Source: Hormiphora californensis (lineage: Eukaryota; Ctenophora; Tentaculata; Cydippida; Pleurobrachiidae). From it: a stretch of 64,000 nt of DNA. Below the pieces are notes generated by a model, which was not told the DNA's origin, did not search any database, and saw only the letters and a program-made list of their open reading frames with translations. Shown here piece by piece: positions 49,701 through 61,283 of this stretch (positions within the stretch are counted from its first letter, which is position 1; each line of letters starts with the position of its first letter). The position numbers and the translations under genes are program-made. The DNA is taken from NCBI GenBank assembly GCA_020137815.1, contig CM035358.1, forward strand, positions 7,236,733 through 7,300,732, in the 5' to 3' direction.

Positions 49701-51984
49701 TTTTTAAGCCCTCAAGGTCCCCAATGGTAACTTTCAGAGGTCCAGATGGCAAAACATCACAGAGAGCATCCTCGCAACCTGAAGACGGTGATAGGTCCCC
49801 GTTGAGGAGTGTATTGGGTGTGAACATCAAATTATCCGTCCATTGGTTCACCGAACCTTTCGGTTTAGCTACATCAGTCCCCAATAGTAACGTTTCAGAG
49901 GTCCATTATATCATACAGAATGAGACCCATAGCCGTCTGAGGTCCGTATTGAACTGTTATTAGGAATGCCATCACTCCGTTCCTCTGCAAATTTAACGCT
50001 GACCAGAACAGGCCCAACTTTATCAGGTACATATGACACAGTGTACTTTCAGCCCCTCCTTGTCCATATCTACTGGTATCTTAGTGCCACCCGCCCCCTA
50101 CTATCGTCACCTCTAGGTCACCTGTAGTGAGAGAGAACCATGGTAACCATGGTAATCAGGAGGGTAACATACAGCTTGGTAACACATCTTAGGTAACTAT
50201 AGAAACACAACTCCAAACTCACCATCTCCTGCATTGGTAGCGTCTGCTGTGAAGGATGTGGGTTTATTGACAATGGCAGTCTTCAGCCCATCGCCAGAGA
50301 GCTCTAGTTTGGAGGAGTCAGCCGGGGAATAAACCTGATCGGGGGAGAGTGTTTTTTGTTGTTAGAGGGACTTGTTGTTGTGTTGGTGACGCAGTCACCC
50401 CTACACTAGCCGTGCGCACTGCGCAGCGCGGCTAAACGAAGCCTGCGAAGGGGATGGCATCACCAAGTTATTGTGTGTGTTGTTCACTCCAAAAAGCACA
50501 GAATGAACTACATGGAACTAGATAGGTACAAGTTACTGGACTCACCTTCACATTGAACTGTCCCTGGGGTACCTCCTTGGTGTTGTATGTCACAGAGATC
50601 TTGTGGACTCCGGGAGTGGTAGGGGTAAACAGCACCTGTGTGGAATACATTTGATTTGAGCTCTGTTTCACATGATATCAGATAGATGCAGACCCTTTTT
50701 TATAGTAATTTATAGGGGGTTACGGTTAGTTAGGGTCAATGTGTCCAAGGAGCACACAAGACTAAGGATTATTTTTAAAGTAGAATCCCCAATTACCTTG
50801 GTAACGTCCCCATTTTTCCACAACTCAGGTTCCACCTTTGTACCACTTTCATCCAATATCTCTACACCAAGCCTTCCAAACCCAGCACCTATAATAAGAT
50901 GGATACAAGTTATATCTAGTATATTCTTTCTGATAGGATGCAGTTTCTGTTTCTTTAATTCCATGTCTAATTCCTATACCTGTAGTGTCTACAGAGAAGT
51001 GAGTTGGTTTGTTGACCCAAGCGTCTCCCTCTGGGCCAATAATCTGCACCTTTAGAGGATCAACAGGGGCTACATCTGAGAGGGATGTATAGTTCTTGAA
51101 TAGGGGGAGTTTTCTATTAAATCAAACCGTGGTTGTTTATGTGAACGGCTGTTTTTTCTTTTTGAAAAAGCTTTATATTGAAGTTTAGCATTTTAAGAAC
51201 TCATGGTTACACTAACCTATCTTTTTATCAGCCTTCATTAACATTGAGACATAGGTAATAACGGATAGTTCATCAATTTCCTGATGAGTCAGATCTTCAG
51301 CCTCCAAAATCTGATGAGAAATGGTTAACAATTAACATAAATACGAGTTAGCAATGGAATTAGAAGCAGGAATTCAGTGGGTGGGATTCCTGGAGGTAAA
51401 AGAGCAGTGTTTCCAATCATGAAGAGACTAATGACTAAGTAGCTATACCTTGGGTACTCCTAAACCGAGTTCTGCTCTGTCAAGTCCAAGTTGAGCATTC
51501 TCCAGCTTGTTCTTGGGATCTAAACTAGCATACTCAGGACATAGACCAGGAACAATTGATTCCACCAAACTACACAGAGCAATACCGTCATTCCAGTCAG
51601 TAGTGAAATTGTTCACTTTCTTATCTGAGGAAGACATCATGTGTCAGTGGGCCGTGGGGAAGTTGAACCGGAAACCGGATATAATTTTCAATTTCAGCCG
51701 GAATTCGTCCCGCCAAAATCCTCAAATCTGTGAATGTCAGAGTCTCGCGCCAGGCATGGTTTGAGTTGCGCGCGCTCTTGTCTACATTCCACTCCCCGCG
51801 CCCTCCGTCTATTTACCTCCAGGTAGATTCATTTGACCCAGTTTTTCAGTAACCAGGTTTTGAACGTGTTGTTTCGCTGTCACTTTGGGTTTCCCATCAG
51901 TAGGCTGATCGTGATGACCAAAACTCAGCTTTATCTGGGGTGGGAGGAGATTCAGAACATTGATTCTTGGTGGTGGTGGCCGGT

Positions 51985-52035
<51 letters not shown>

Positions 52036-55000
52036 TGTGTTCGTCAGGATCAGATGTAACATGTTCGTCAGGAGATGTTATCTCTCTTACCTGATAGTGC
52101 AAGATGAGAGTCCATATTAGTCCAAGGATCAGTTTTAGACTTCCGTAGTAGATATCATTAGATCCTGAAAGATATGCCCATATATGGTCAAATATGAAGG
52201 GGCAGCTCCTGCTGCATATGTTTGGGCCGGAATAAACAAACAAACAAAGAGGAGAGAGATAGAGGGAGAGAGAGGAAGGGATGGAGAGAGAGGGCGGTTC
52301 CTTTTATGATTTGAATGGAATGTGGGGCCTATGAACTGAAAAGAAAGAGAATGGGAAGATGTGATGAGGGAGTGTTTTCTTTTTCCACAATTGGACGCTT
52401 CCTGAGCCATCCAGAAGGGTGGGGGCACGTATTTAATGTGCACCTAAACAACCTGATGCCATCCTTTCCTGTATTTTATTTCAATTAGCATCACATTACA
52501 TTTCAGAATTCAGTACATTTCAGGGGCTCTGCAGAGACTTCATGATTGATGTATGAAGATATATTGATTATATTCTAGCATGCAGCAGGGATCATGTAGA
52601 CCTTTACATAAACACTCACATTCCTATAATATCTACCCCCCCCCCCATATCATGGCCCTAATTTTATTTCCAGAAACTACTGCACCAGCAGTACATGTCA
52701 TCTCCAATATCTTTTGCAATGTATGAGAACTGCTGTATCTCTTTCACGTCACATTATGCAATTCTCACTCTTTCATCGTGTCACACCCATCTAGATCGTT
52801 GAGTCAATCTAGATGACGATCATCATATCCCCGGCACTTCAATAGTCTGCAATTACATGTCTAAAACAACAGCTTGGAAGCACGATAATTGTAGGGAAAC
52901 AGTAACAGGTGTCTTGACGTGTGATAAGTGGCTACCCGAAATGTAGAATTCAGAGACTAAATTATTCTTTGCCGTCCCCTTACAACACAAATTATCTTTG
53001 CAATATGGTGCAATAATAAAATGTCTTTATGCACATTGCACACGCCCCACTCAACCCCACTCACAATATGGATCACTCTGATGTGACACACAGCTAGCTA
53101 GAGCTGTAAACAGAGTAGACGAAGACATTTGCTGAATTAGGTACTCTCGTAATTGGAGAGCTCCGACCCATATCTATACTATCTAAAGTTACACGACTGC
53201 AGGTTCACTTTCCACACACCCAGCACACTCGTATCTCTATTGTAACTTCAGTGGTTTCATTATTGTGTAACATTACATGGCTTTACATACACATGACTAG
53301 TCGAAACCACTGCATGGGGTGTGTAGTAGTAGTAGGGAGTGTGGTGTGGGGGTGTGGTGACTCGATCCGGCTGCTCTAAAGACTGACTCTTTCCCTCAAT
53401 TTAGTTAGGTTGCTACACTATAACTACATGTAGGTTGCAGTAACCCAAGCTGCTGGGAGCTGCCTTGTTATAGGTCTTGAGAGTTAGGTCTTGAGAGTTA
53501 GGATCTGCCACCTGGTACACACAAACTAAATTGAGGCCATGTGTGTAAAGGACACGTTGCGGGTTATTACAGTGTTGATTGAGAATTCAACCGTTATTTC
53601 TATCAAATATTGTGATGGTGATTCTAAGTTTGTCACAGTAGTAGGATGTGTGTAACACACTATAGTGTTACATTAGTCACATGTGTGTAACACACTAGTG
53701 TGTAGTGTTACATTAGTCATGTGCTCTTAGCACTTTCTCGGTGATAATGTAACTGATTTGTGTAACGCATTAATCTCATTAGAAACTGGGTTTCCTCTGA
53801 TCTGTAAAACACACACACCTGCTCACACATTGCAATGCAGAACTGGGTTTCTCCCATCTAATCTATAACACACCCAATCATTCACATATCTACTCAGAAC
53901 ATGGCATTCACACACACCTTGGTCTCTATAATAAGTGAGTCGGGAGGGAATAAAGATTGGGAAATATGCTGCATCTGCTCTGCCGAACCCTCACATATCA
54001 ATGCTTCATGATCTGGATAATCTAGGGACATGATTCATTCTGCAGTACTGAATCCCGGCAGTGCCAGGATTAATATTTAAAAGTCCTGGTTAACATCATT
54101 ATCAAAGCCTTCTTTTCTTATCCACGGTATGTTTAGGGTTACATAGAATTTTCTGCATATAATACTGAATAGTTTGATGAATAGTAAAATCATAGCTAGT
54201 AGCAGAAATAGAGGACACATTCGACCCCCTTGGATCAGTTTTCTAGGAAGTAGAGACGTGAGGCGACACGTCGCTTTAATATTACATTCCTGAAAGAAGA
54301 AAGCTTGTGATATTATATGACGCATGCCACCGTATGGTCTGCAAATCGTTTGATGTCAGAACTCAAAACAGATTATCACATGATTTGAGATTTTCAAATC
54401 TGGAAATATCAACTAGAATATGGTGGCATATTCGTCTGGAACACTAACTCCCACTGTGTGTTGTAGGGTATGTTATACCAACACCCGTCACACCTGACCA
54501 CCACCCAGGGCTGAGGGCAAGGTCAAAACTCACACACACATTACTGTAGTGCAGTTATATTATAGTAGTCATACTCCACTGCCTCTAGTAGTTGGAGGCC
54601 GGAGGGATCACACAGCTGCAGTAGGTACCTACACACGAACAACCACACATGAGAGGGGGGCTGTGAAATGTGATATAAGGGTGCTAAAATGTTAGATCTT
54701 TGTCATTCTCTCCCTCTCTATTATTATTATTATTCTCTCTCACTCAGTCACTCACTGTCTCACTCTCTATTGTAGATTCTTTCAGGTCAAAGAATATACA
54801 ATTATTACATTATACATTCCCAACGGCTGACCCATAATCTTCGTCACCGAAACCCAAAATAGGCCAAATTATTTCTAACCCTCCAATAGTTGAGGCGTGG
54901 TGATATAGCGTCGAGTAATCAACGAATAGTTACATCAACACATATGATACATCATTCCCCCACAATCATGCCTTATATTACTGCCCCCCCCTCCACTATC

Positions 55001-55371
55001 CCCCAAATTTCATCAAACAATACACCTCATCTGCTGCAGAGATTGCAGTGTTTTTAACAACTCTCAAATCAGAGTGTGTTAGAGTGTATCGGTGGGCATG
55101 GTGCAGATGAGACAACAACTCTCCCTCTCAAATTGTATCGGTTACCAGTTGTTACCTTGGTAACGCCCCCCCCCCCCCCCCCCAGTTAGGGAGAGTTTGG
55201 ATGGTTCGGAATATATGAATGAGAGAGAAAGAGAGAGAAAGATAGAGAGAGGGAGAGAGATTGTGTTTGTAAAGGAAGGGACAAAGACCCCCTGTCTATC
55301 ACATAGTCTTCACATCTCCTCATGGAATGAAATGATCGTGTGTTTGAACAAAAGTGAGTAAATAATGGGAT

Positions 55372-55405
<34 letters not shown>

Positions 55406-56537
55406 TAGATAGAGGGAGATAGAGGGAGATAGAGAGAGAGGTGGAGAGAGAGTAGGCGTAGATCGCGATAGCGAGAGAGGGGGAGCGAGAGAGATAGAGG
55501 GAGAGAGCATCGCCGAGGCCCGGCAGAGCGAGCGCGCGGAGCGGAGAGTAGCAGGGGAGATAGAGATCGAGCGAGATAGAGAGATCTGCCTGGAGCTCGC
55601 GCGCCGCAGCTCTCTCTCTCTCTCTCGCCGCTCTCTCTTCTCTCTCTCTCTCTCTCTCCTCTTCTCGCTCTCTCCTCTCTCTCGCTCTCTCTCGCGCTCT
55701 CTCTCTTCTCTCTCTCTCTCTCTCGCTCTCTCTCTCTCTTCCTCTCTCTCTCTCTCTCTCTCTCTTTTCTCCCTCTTTTCCCTCCTTTTTCTCCCCTTCT
55801 TTCTCCCCTTTCTCTCTCTCTCTCCCCTCTCTATCTCTCTCTCTCTTCTCTCTCTCTCTCCTTCTTCTCCCCTTCTCTCCCCTTCCTCTCTTTTCTTCCT
55901 CTTTTCTCTCCTTTTCTTTCTCTTCTCTGGGGCTCCCCCTCTCTATCTCTTTTCCTCTCCTCTTTTCCCTTTTTCTCCCCCCTTTTCTTTTCCTCCCCCC
56001 CCCCCCCTCTTCTTTTTTCCCTCCTCCCCCCCTCATTTTTCTCTCTTCTCTCCCTTTTTTCTCCGTTCCTCCTTCTCTCTCGGGGGGAAAAAAAGGCCTT
56101 TTGTTTTTTCCCCCCCTTCCTTTTTTTCTCATCCCCCTGGGGAGTCCTTTCCGGGGGGGGCGTGACGCTTTTTTCCCTTTTAACCCCGACTCTCCTTCTT
56201 TTTTTAATTCCCTTTTTCCGTTTTTCTTTTTGGGAGTTCCCGGTTTCCCCCCCCCTCCCACCCCCCCCGGCTCGGGTTTTTTTTTTTTGGGTTCCCGGGG
56301 GCTTGCCCCCAAAAAACCAAACCCCCCCCTTTTTTTTTTAAAAATTTTTCCTTTTTCACCCCCTTTTTGGGTTTTTTTTTTCCCCCTTTTTTCCTTTTTT
56401 TTCCCCCTTTTTCTCTCCGTTTATCTCTCGTCTCCCCTTTCTCATAAAGAAACCGGAAGCAGCTGGTATCATTTTCCCCTTTTGGCCCCAAAAAAATACC
56501 CCAAAACCCCCCCCGGGTTCAAACTTCGCCCAAAAAA

Positions 56538-56570
<33 letters not shown>

Positions 56571-57879
56571 CCCCAAACGGGTTCTGTGCACCCAACCCGG
56601 GGAATTTCTACCTCCCCTTTTTCCGGGGGTTGGTTTTAAAAAAACCCGGGGTTGAACAAAAAAGATGAACAAAAACCCTTTCCCTCTACTTAAATTGTAC
56701 AGGGTTTTGTGGGTAACAGTCTCATAGCAATTTGGAAAAACAAACTTTATGCTCCTTCATAAACACTTTATCTGCTCCTTTCATAACATTTATCGCTCCT
56801 TCAAAAACATTTTTGGGCATTTAAAGAAGCACTCGGGTTAAATCTTTCGTTTTAAAACGGGTTTTCATTTACTGGGGTTCCCTTTTTTTAAATGCTTTTT
56901 TTAAATTTTTTCCAGCAGGGCCAACTTCGCATAAACAGGGGCCCCTTCATTAGATCCCCAATCCCCGATGTAGTGAAATGATTTAAAAAACACACATGCC
57001 ACAATGCCCCACACGGGGACATCTCCCTCCCTTTCTCTGTTTTTACTGCAATTTTATGTAACTTAAATAACAAAATCCTTTATCTATTCCCAAAATTTCC
57101 TACTACTATTTTTCATATGCTACAGTGAATTCTACCTACTACTCCATGCACTACTTCTACTGAGGCGGGAAAACCCATAAAATTTTTACCAGAAATCACC
57201 GTGCCCTTCCCTTAAAAATGGTTCATGTAGAAGGGTTGGGTTTAACTGTTTGTAAAAAGGGGAAAAAGGGAAAAAGGGTGTAAAAAAAAGGGATAGAGAC
57301 ACTTTTCCCTTTTTTCCTTTTTCAAAAACACTTTTTAGTGGGAAGCTATTGTTGTTAGATTGTTTTGTCATGCTTAGAGACCTATTGTTGAAAAAACTTC
57401 ACTGTTTACTTGTGACAAAGGACGAAAAGGAGAGAGAGGTTGTCTATAATTATAGTGAGATATAGAGAGAGAAATATGAGTGTTATAGACTGAGCGGGAG
57501 AAATATGAGGTGACTGGACACATAATAGAGCCGTATAAACAGTTCTTTGTTCAGCCATTCATCATCAGACCATTTTCCTTCCCCATTCATCTGTAACTTA
57601 GCTAGAGACCCCCTCCTCCTAGTCCTTCTCCAAAAATTTCTCTGGATCAAAACAAATCATAAATTTCGTAATGCAATGAAATTAGCATGTTTCTCCGATT
57701 CCTTTTGTCCCAAAGCACCACTTCCTAACTACCCTCCCCCACCTCTTTCACACACACACATACTTCATCTCCGGAAATTGGCCCTGTAATAGTCAGGGAA
57801 ATGTGCGATTCGGCGATTCCAGCAGTATCACGAGGATAGAGAGAAAAAGAAAGAGAGAGAAAGAGAGAGAGGGATAGGA

Positions 57880-57971
<92 letters not shown>

Positions 57972-60141
57972 CAACTCTCTATCTCCCATCCAGCAGCCCG
58001 TGGTTTTGACACATCTTACTCATACACTCATTCAGTCGCATAATATGCGTAAGGAAGGGATGGGGAGAGGAAGGAGAGATATAAAGATAGAGAGAGATGG
58101 GAGAGAGATAAAGATAGTAAGAGAGAGAGAGAGACAGGAAGCTAATACATGCCCGCTAGTCCAGGTTAACCACCAAAAAATTAGAACAACAAAGTTTGAC
58201 CGTCAAAGGACCAGCTCGAACTAGAACTTACCAATATTAACGAGAACTATTCCGTCATCCACCAACATTTGAAGACCCATGTCTAAATTCTCTATCATGT
58301 GAATCCGCATCCTGAAAATTATCAAATAATTGTTAGTGATTGGTGACACTGGGGTCTCAGATATAAAAACGCACACCACGATTGGTCACCGAGTGAACAA
58401 GTGGTGGGTGAAAGAAAGCTGTTTCGTTCACTGCTCACGGTGCCCCTGAAGGAAGTTCCACCTCGACCGAGTCCCCCAGCAAAACGAACGGTTGTGTGAC
58501 CTAAAGGGGACCTCTGGGAACTACGGAGGACCGTGGGGGAAAAGATTTAAAAGTAGCCTAAAAAATTAAAACGATAGAAAGATAGCTATCGTTTTTTTCA
58601 CTTTGAAAATACGACGTTTCTTTAACAAATCCTTGATCAGGAAGATGCAAGTGTCTCCCACCTATTTTTTGACGTAGAATCGAATGCCGTTGAAGTCAAA
58701 TCTCTAAAATGTTAGTAAAATGGTGAAAATCGCGTTTTTAGGTGTTTTTTGGTGAAAAAAGCGTTCAAACTGGTACTAGATGATGAGATAGAGTCCCAAA
58801 AGTATAACAAATCGCTTTTTTGGGACCTTTTCGCCCTAGAAGCAGATTTTTATGAAAATCTGGTTCAGCGCCTATTCTCTGTATACTTTCAAAGAAGGTG
58901 AATATTGCTTTAATTTAGCCAATTTTGAAGAAAAGTCATCCAAAACAGTACTAGATGATGAGATAGTGGCCCAAAAATATAACTAATAGATTTTTTGGGT
59001 CTTTTCCGTCCTAGAAACAAATTTGCATGGCGGTCGGATGATACGTTTCCTCTCGGTAGGCCTCGATGAAGTAGGTGGAAATAGCCAAAATATAGCGATT
59101 GCGGCAAATGAATGTGAATAAACGTTGACCAAACCCACTTTAGCATCATGTATGACCTATCTCTGGGCTACTGGACTATGCAAGAGCCATACATGATGAT
59201 GAAGTGGGTTTGGTAAACGTTTATCCACATTCATTTGCCGCAATCGCTATATTTTGGCTATTTCCACCTACTTCAGAGGCCTACCGAGAGGAAACGTATC
59301 ATCCGACCGCCATGCAAATTTGTTTCTAGGACGGAAAAGACCCAAAAAATCTATTAGTTATATTTTTGGGCCACTATCTCATCATCTAGTACTGTTTTGG
59401 ATGACTTTTCTTCAAAATTGGCTAAATTAGAGCAATATTCACCTTCTTTGAAAGTATACAGAGAATAGGCGCTGAACCAGATTTTTATAAAAATCTGCTT
59501 CTAGGGCGAAAAGGTCCCAAAAAAGCGATTTGTCATACTTTTGGGACTCTATCTCATCATCTAGTACCAGTTTGAACGCTTTTTTCACCAAAAAACACCT
59601 AAAAACGCGATTTTCACCATTTTACTAACATTTTAGAGATTTGACTTCAACGGCATTCGATTCTACGTCAAAAAATAGGTGGGAGACACTTGCATCTTCC
59701 TGATCAAGGATTTTGTTAAAGAAACGTCGTATTTTCAAAGTGAAAAAAACGATAGCTATCTTTCTATCGTTTTAATTTTTTAGGCTACTTTTAAATCTTT
59801 TCCCCCACGGTCCTCCGTAGTTCCCAGAGGTCCCCTTTAGGTCACACAACCGTTCGTTTTGCTGGGGGACTCGGTCGAGGTGGAACTTCCTTCAGGGGCA
59901 CCGTGTGCTATCAATCCCCGAACCTTGGTTTTTTAGAGTATCTCCTAGGGCATCCCTTTTCAGTTAGCATCTCTACTAAATTCACTAGCACCACTCCATC
60001 CTTCAGGCCCTCTGGGAGCTCCTCGATATGCAGGTCTCGTGCTTTTAGTTGTTCGTTGGTCCAGCGGGTAAATGTTTTGTGTTGGATCTTGACCCACTCA
60101 GGAGGAGGGGGAGATGGAGGTTTTTGTTCGTCATCCGACAT
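40741..60141 (-). CDS. Filamin: CH1-CH2, four Ig repeats, long disordered tail
   Basis: Exons in phase: 60141-59924, 58311-58232, 52164-52091, 51934-51817, 51624-51449, 51310-51217, 51075-50980, 50888-50797, 50635-50546, 49275-49181, 49005-48929, 48714-48571, 48089-47962, 45691-45576, 44769-44600, 44410-44311, 44162-43629, 43447-40741 (TAG). They give about 1,702 residues. CH1 (about 13-124) has KTFTRWTNEQL and LKLILGLIWTLILHYQ. CH2 (about 140-250) has WNDGIALCSLVESIVPGLCP. Together they form an actin-binding domain. Four filamin Ig repeats follow (about 255-622), far fewer than the 24 of vertebrate filamins. The tail (623-1702) is Ser/Lys/Pro-rich with poly-Ser and poly-Lys, and about four FxLPxFG-like repeats (FDINLPKFGGG, FGLPGFKRD, FNLPTFGRKDG, FKLPELSFW). 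It is expected in the cytoplasmic actin cortex. The exon ending 45576 also has an in-frame TAA just inside its perfect GTAAGT donor. Confidence 0.85.
44915..44961 (-). CDS. Alternative first exon of filamin (short, headless isoform)
   Basis: An ATG-initiated 47-nt exon (MGKKGRKVSFGFGPKK) ends at a GTAAGA donor in phase 2. This is the phase needed to join the filamin exon at 44769 (KPKSNPKAV). The product would be 1,185 residues: one Ig repeat plus the disordered tail, without actin-binding CH domains. The same acceptor is reached in phase 2 from the main filamin exon at 45576, so the two first parts are mutually exclusive. Confidence 0.55.
45143..45214 (-). promoter_or_regulatory. Candidate internal filamin promoter with CCAAT and E-box motifs
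   Basis: Two CCAAT motifs (45143 and 45185 on the plus strand, inverted for the gene) and two CACGTG E-boxes (45167 and 45209) fall within 72 bp, about 180-250 bp upstream of the alternative ATG. Such pairing is typical of NF-Y/USF promoters (family knowledge). There is no clear TATA box. Confidence 0.45.
45692..47696 (-). repeat. 56-bp minisatellite made of duplicated 3' splice sites, about 36 copies
   Basis: Read on the gene strand, each unit holds about 21 nt of intron end (CCTCTCCCTCTCTCTATTATAG) shortened to the pyrimidine tract plus AG, then the first 35 nt of the filamin exon (GTCTCTCCGGGCAATATGAA and on). The array ends directly at the true exon start, 45691. Units are nearly identical at the exon side. 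Towards 47264-47696 they carry a T/A change and shortened tracts. The first copy at 47696 uses CTGCAG. Confidence 0.95.
49300..50334 (-). pseudogene. Relict duplicated filamin Ig exons within an intron
   Basis: A good exon at 50334-50223 (SSKLELSGDGLKTAIVNKPT) is followed by a segment (50118 down to about 49950) that reads as an Ig repeat only after two frame changes (DLEVTIVGGGGTK, then YTVSYVPDKVGPVLVSVKF). Degenerate fragments with GPLKVTIGD and SFTPNT motifs lie around 49440-49910. The intact exon on each side (ending 50546 and starting 49275) joins in phase 0 and gives a normal Ig repeat, so this block can be skipped. It may alternatively be functional with sequencing errors. Confidence 0.55.
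51985..52033. repeat. 49-base poly(G) tract in a short filamin intron
   Basis: Forty-nine consecutive G on the plus strand, that is poly(C) on the gene strand, fill about a third of the 156-bp intron between the exons at 52091 and 51934. It lies upstream of the acceptor pyrimidine tract. Confidence 0.9.
52165..58231. other. Large filamin intron without recognised exon
   Basis: A 6-kb intron inside the CH1 coding region. It includes unique AT-rich sequence (52400-55200), GA and CT runs (55370-55900), a homopolymer-rich block (55900-57320) and another GA run (57886-57970). No exon or RNA gene seen. Confidence 0.7.
55900..57320. other. Homopolymer-inflated, probably low-quality sequence
   Basis: Runs of four to over twenty identical bases (A, C, G and T alike) follow each other almost without normal sequence. 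This differs from the biological GA/CT repeats beside it. All open frames here, including the 330-residue Lys/Glu/Gly-rich one, should be ignored. Confidence 0.6.
58436..59905. mobile_element. 1.47-kb near-perfect palindromic element
   Basis: About 700-bp arms start CACGGTGCCCCTGAAGGAAG and are almost identical in inverse. The spacer is about 55 bp near 59170. A TGCT direct repeat flanks both ends, a possible short target duplication. There is no coding capacity. It lies in the first filamin intron, beginning 18 bp from the splice donor of exon 1. Confidence 0.85.
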
Positions 60142-61283
60142 CTCACTACAAGGGTTGGGTGTAAGTGGGGAGAGTTAGAGGAAGTAGTAAATGGGCAAAT
60201 TTTTGCTTTTCCTGTTTGGCTATTTACAATTTTCAGTATGCTTTGGTCGAAATTGATCGAAATTAAAAAGAAGGGCTGCAATTTAAAGCTTTAAATTATT
60301 GTTTTGATTTAGTTCGATCAGACTTTGCTGCAAAACCAACTCTGTAGGGATGTCATCCAGTGGCGGAGGGACCGATTTTTCCACAGAACTCATGATTCTA
60401 CCGTTGAAAAAAGATCTGTGTACCGAGTGTGAATGCTAATGGGTAAAGAAATAAAATTGGAGACAGGTCAACTTTGACGAGCGTTAAAAGGGAGAGGAAA
60501 GCCGAAACCGGAGGGCGCAGAAGAAAAAAAATTACAAAAAGTAAAAATGGAACACGACTGTGCGGGTGTACCAGTATAGTGTTGTGTTGGCACACGGAGA
60601 AGGTGGGAGAGGGACACAACAAGAGTGGCTTCACAATCCACCACTCCTGGTACACCACGCACGTCCCATGCGACTTATAAACATAAATAACAAAAAGTAA
60701 AAACAAAAAAAGGACATTTTGAAGTTTGGATTTTATTTTGGAAGGTTCGATCGATCGCGCGCGAACCACAGGCGTTGTTTGCGCGGCTTTTTATTTGCGC
60801 GCAAGATTTTGACGCGCACATTTTGGCGCGTTTTGACTTCATTTGTCATCGCGCCCTCCGCCAAGTTTTCCCGACAAGCATGTCGTCCGATTCCACACCA
60901 ACAGGAAAAGGTCCGATTTTGCTCCAAGAACGTGAAAGTGTTACACACATAAAAAACGGACTTTTTTGGTGTTTAGTAAAACGTTAAAATATGAAGTTTT
61001 GATGGACGCTCAAACATAATCAGCACTGGAAACGTTTTACAAATCGTGCCCTAAACAGCCTATAATACACAAAGTGGAGAATATCCTTTTAGTGAATAAT
61101 ATCTTGTCATATCTGTTGTATATTTTATATAAAACACCCAACATATCTTACAAACAAAGTGTCATGTTACAAAAAAACAGACCGCACGACAAAACATCTT
61201 CAAACCCCATAATATAACTCCCACCCTCCCCAAGTGTTTCCAGATGTCTACAGTTGTTCCTAGTAGGTACAGCAGATATGTTC
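60142..61283. other. Filamin upstream region / intergenic spacer
   Basis: Between the filamin start and the acyl-CoA synthetase stop. A GC- and CpG-rich patch at about 60740-60880 (GATCGATCGCGCGCGAACC and several GCGCGC) stands out from the AT-rich surroundings and could be part of the filamin promoter. No other gene is visible. Confidence 0.35.

Noticed and set aside
55320-56312. 330-residue Arg/Glu/Lys/Gly-rich minus-strand frame
   Set aside because: Made of GA/CT microsatellite and homopolymer-inflated sequence.
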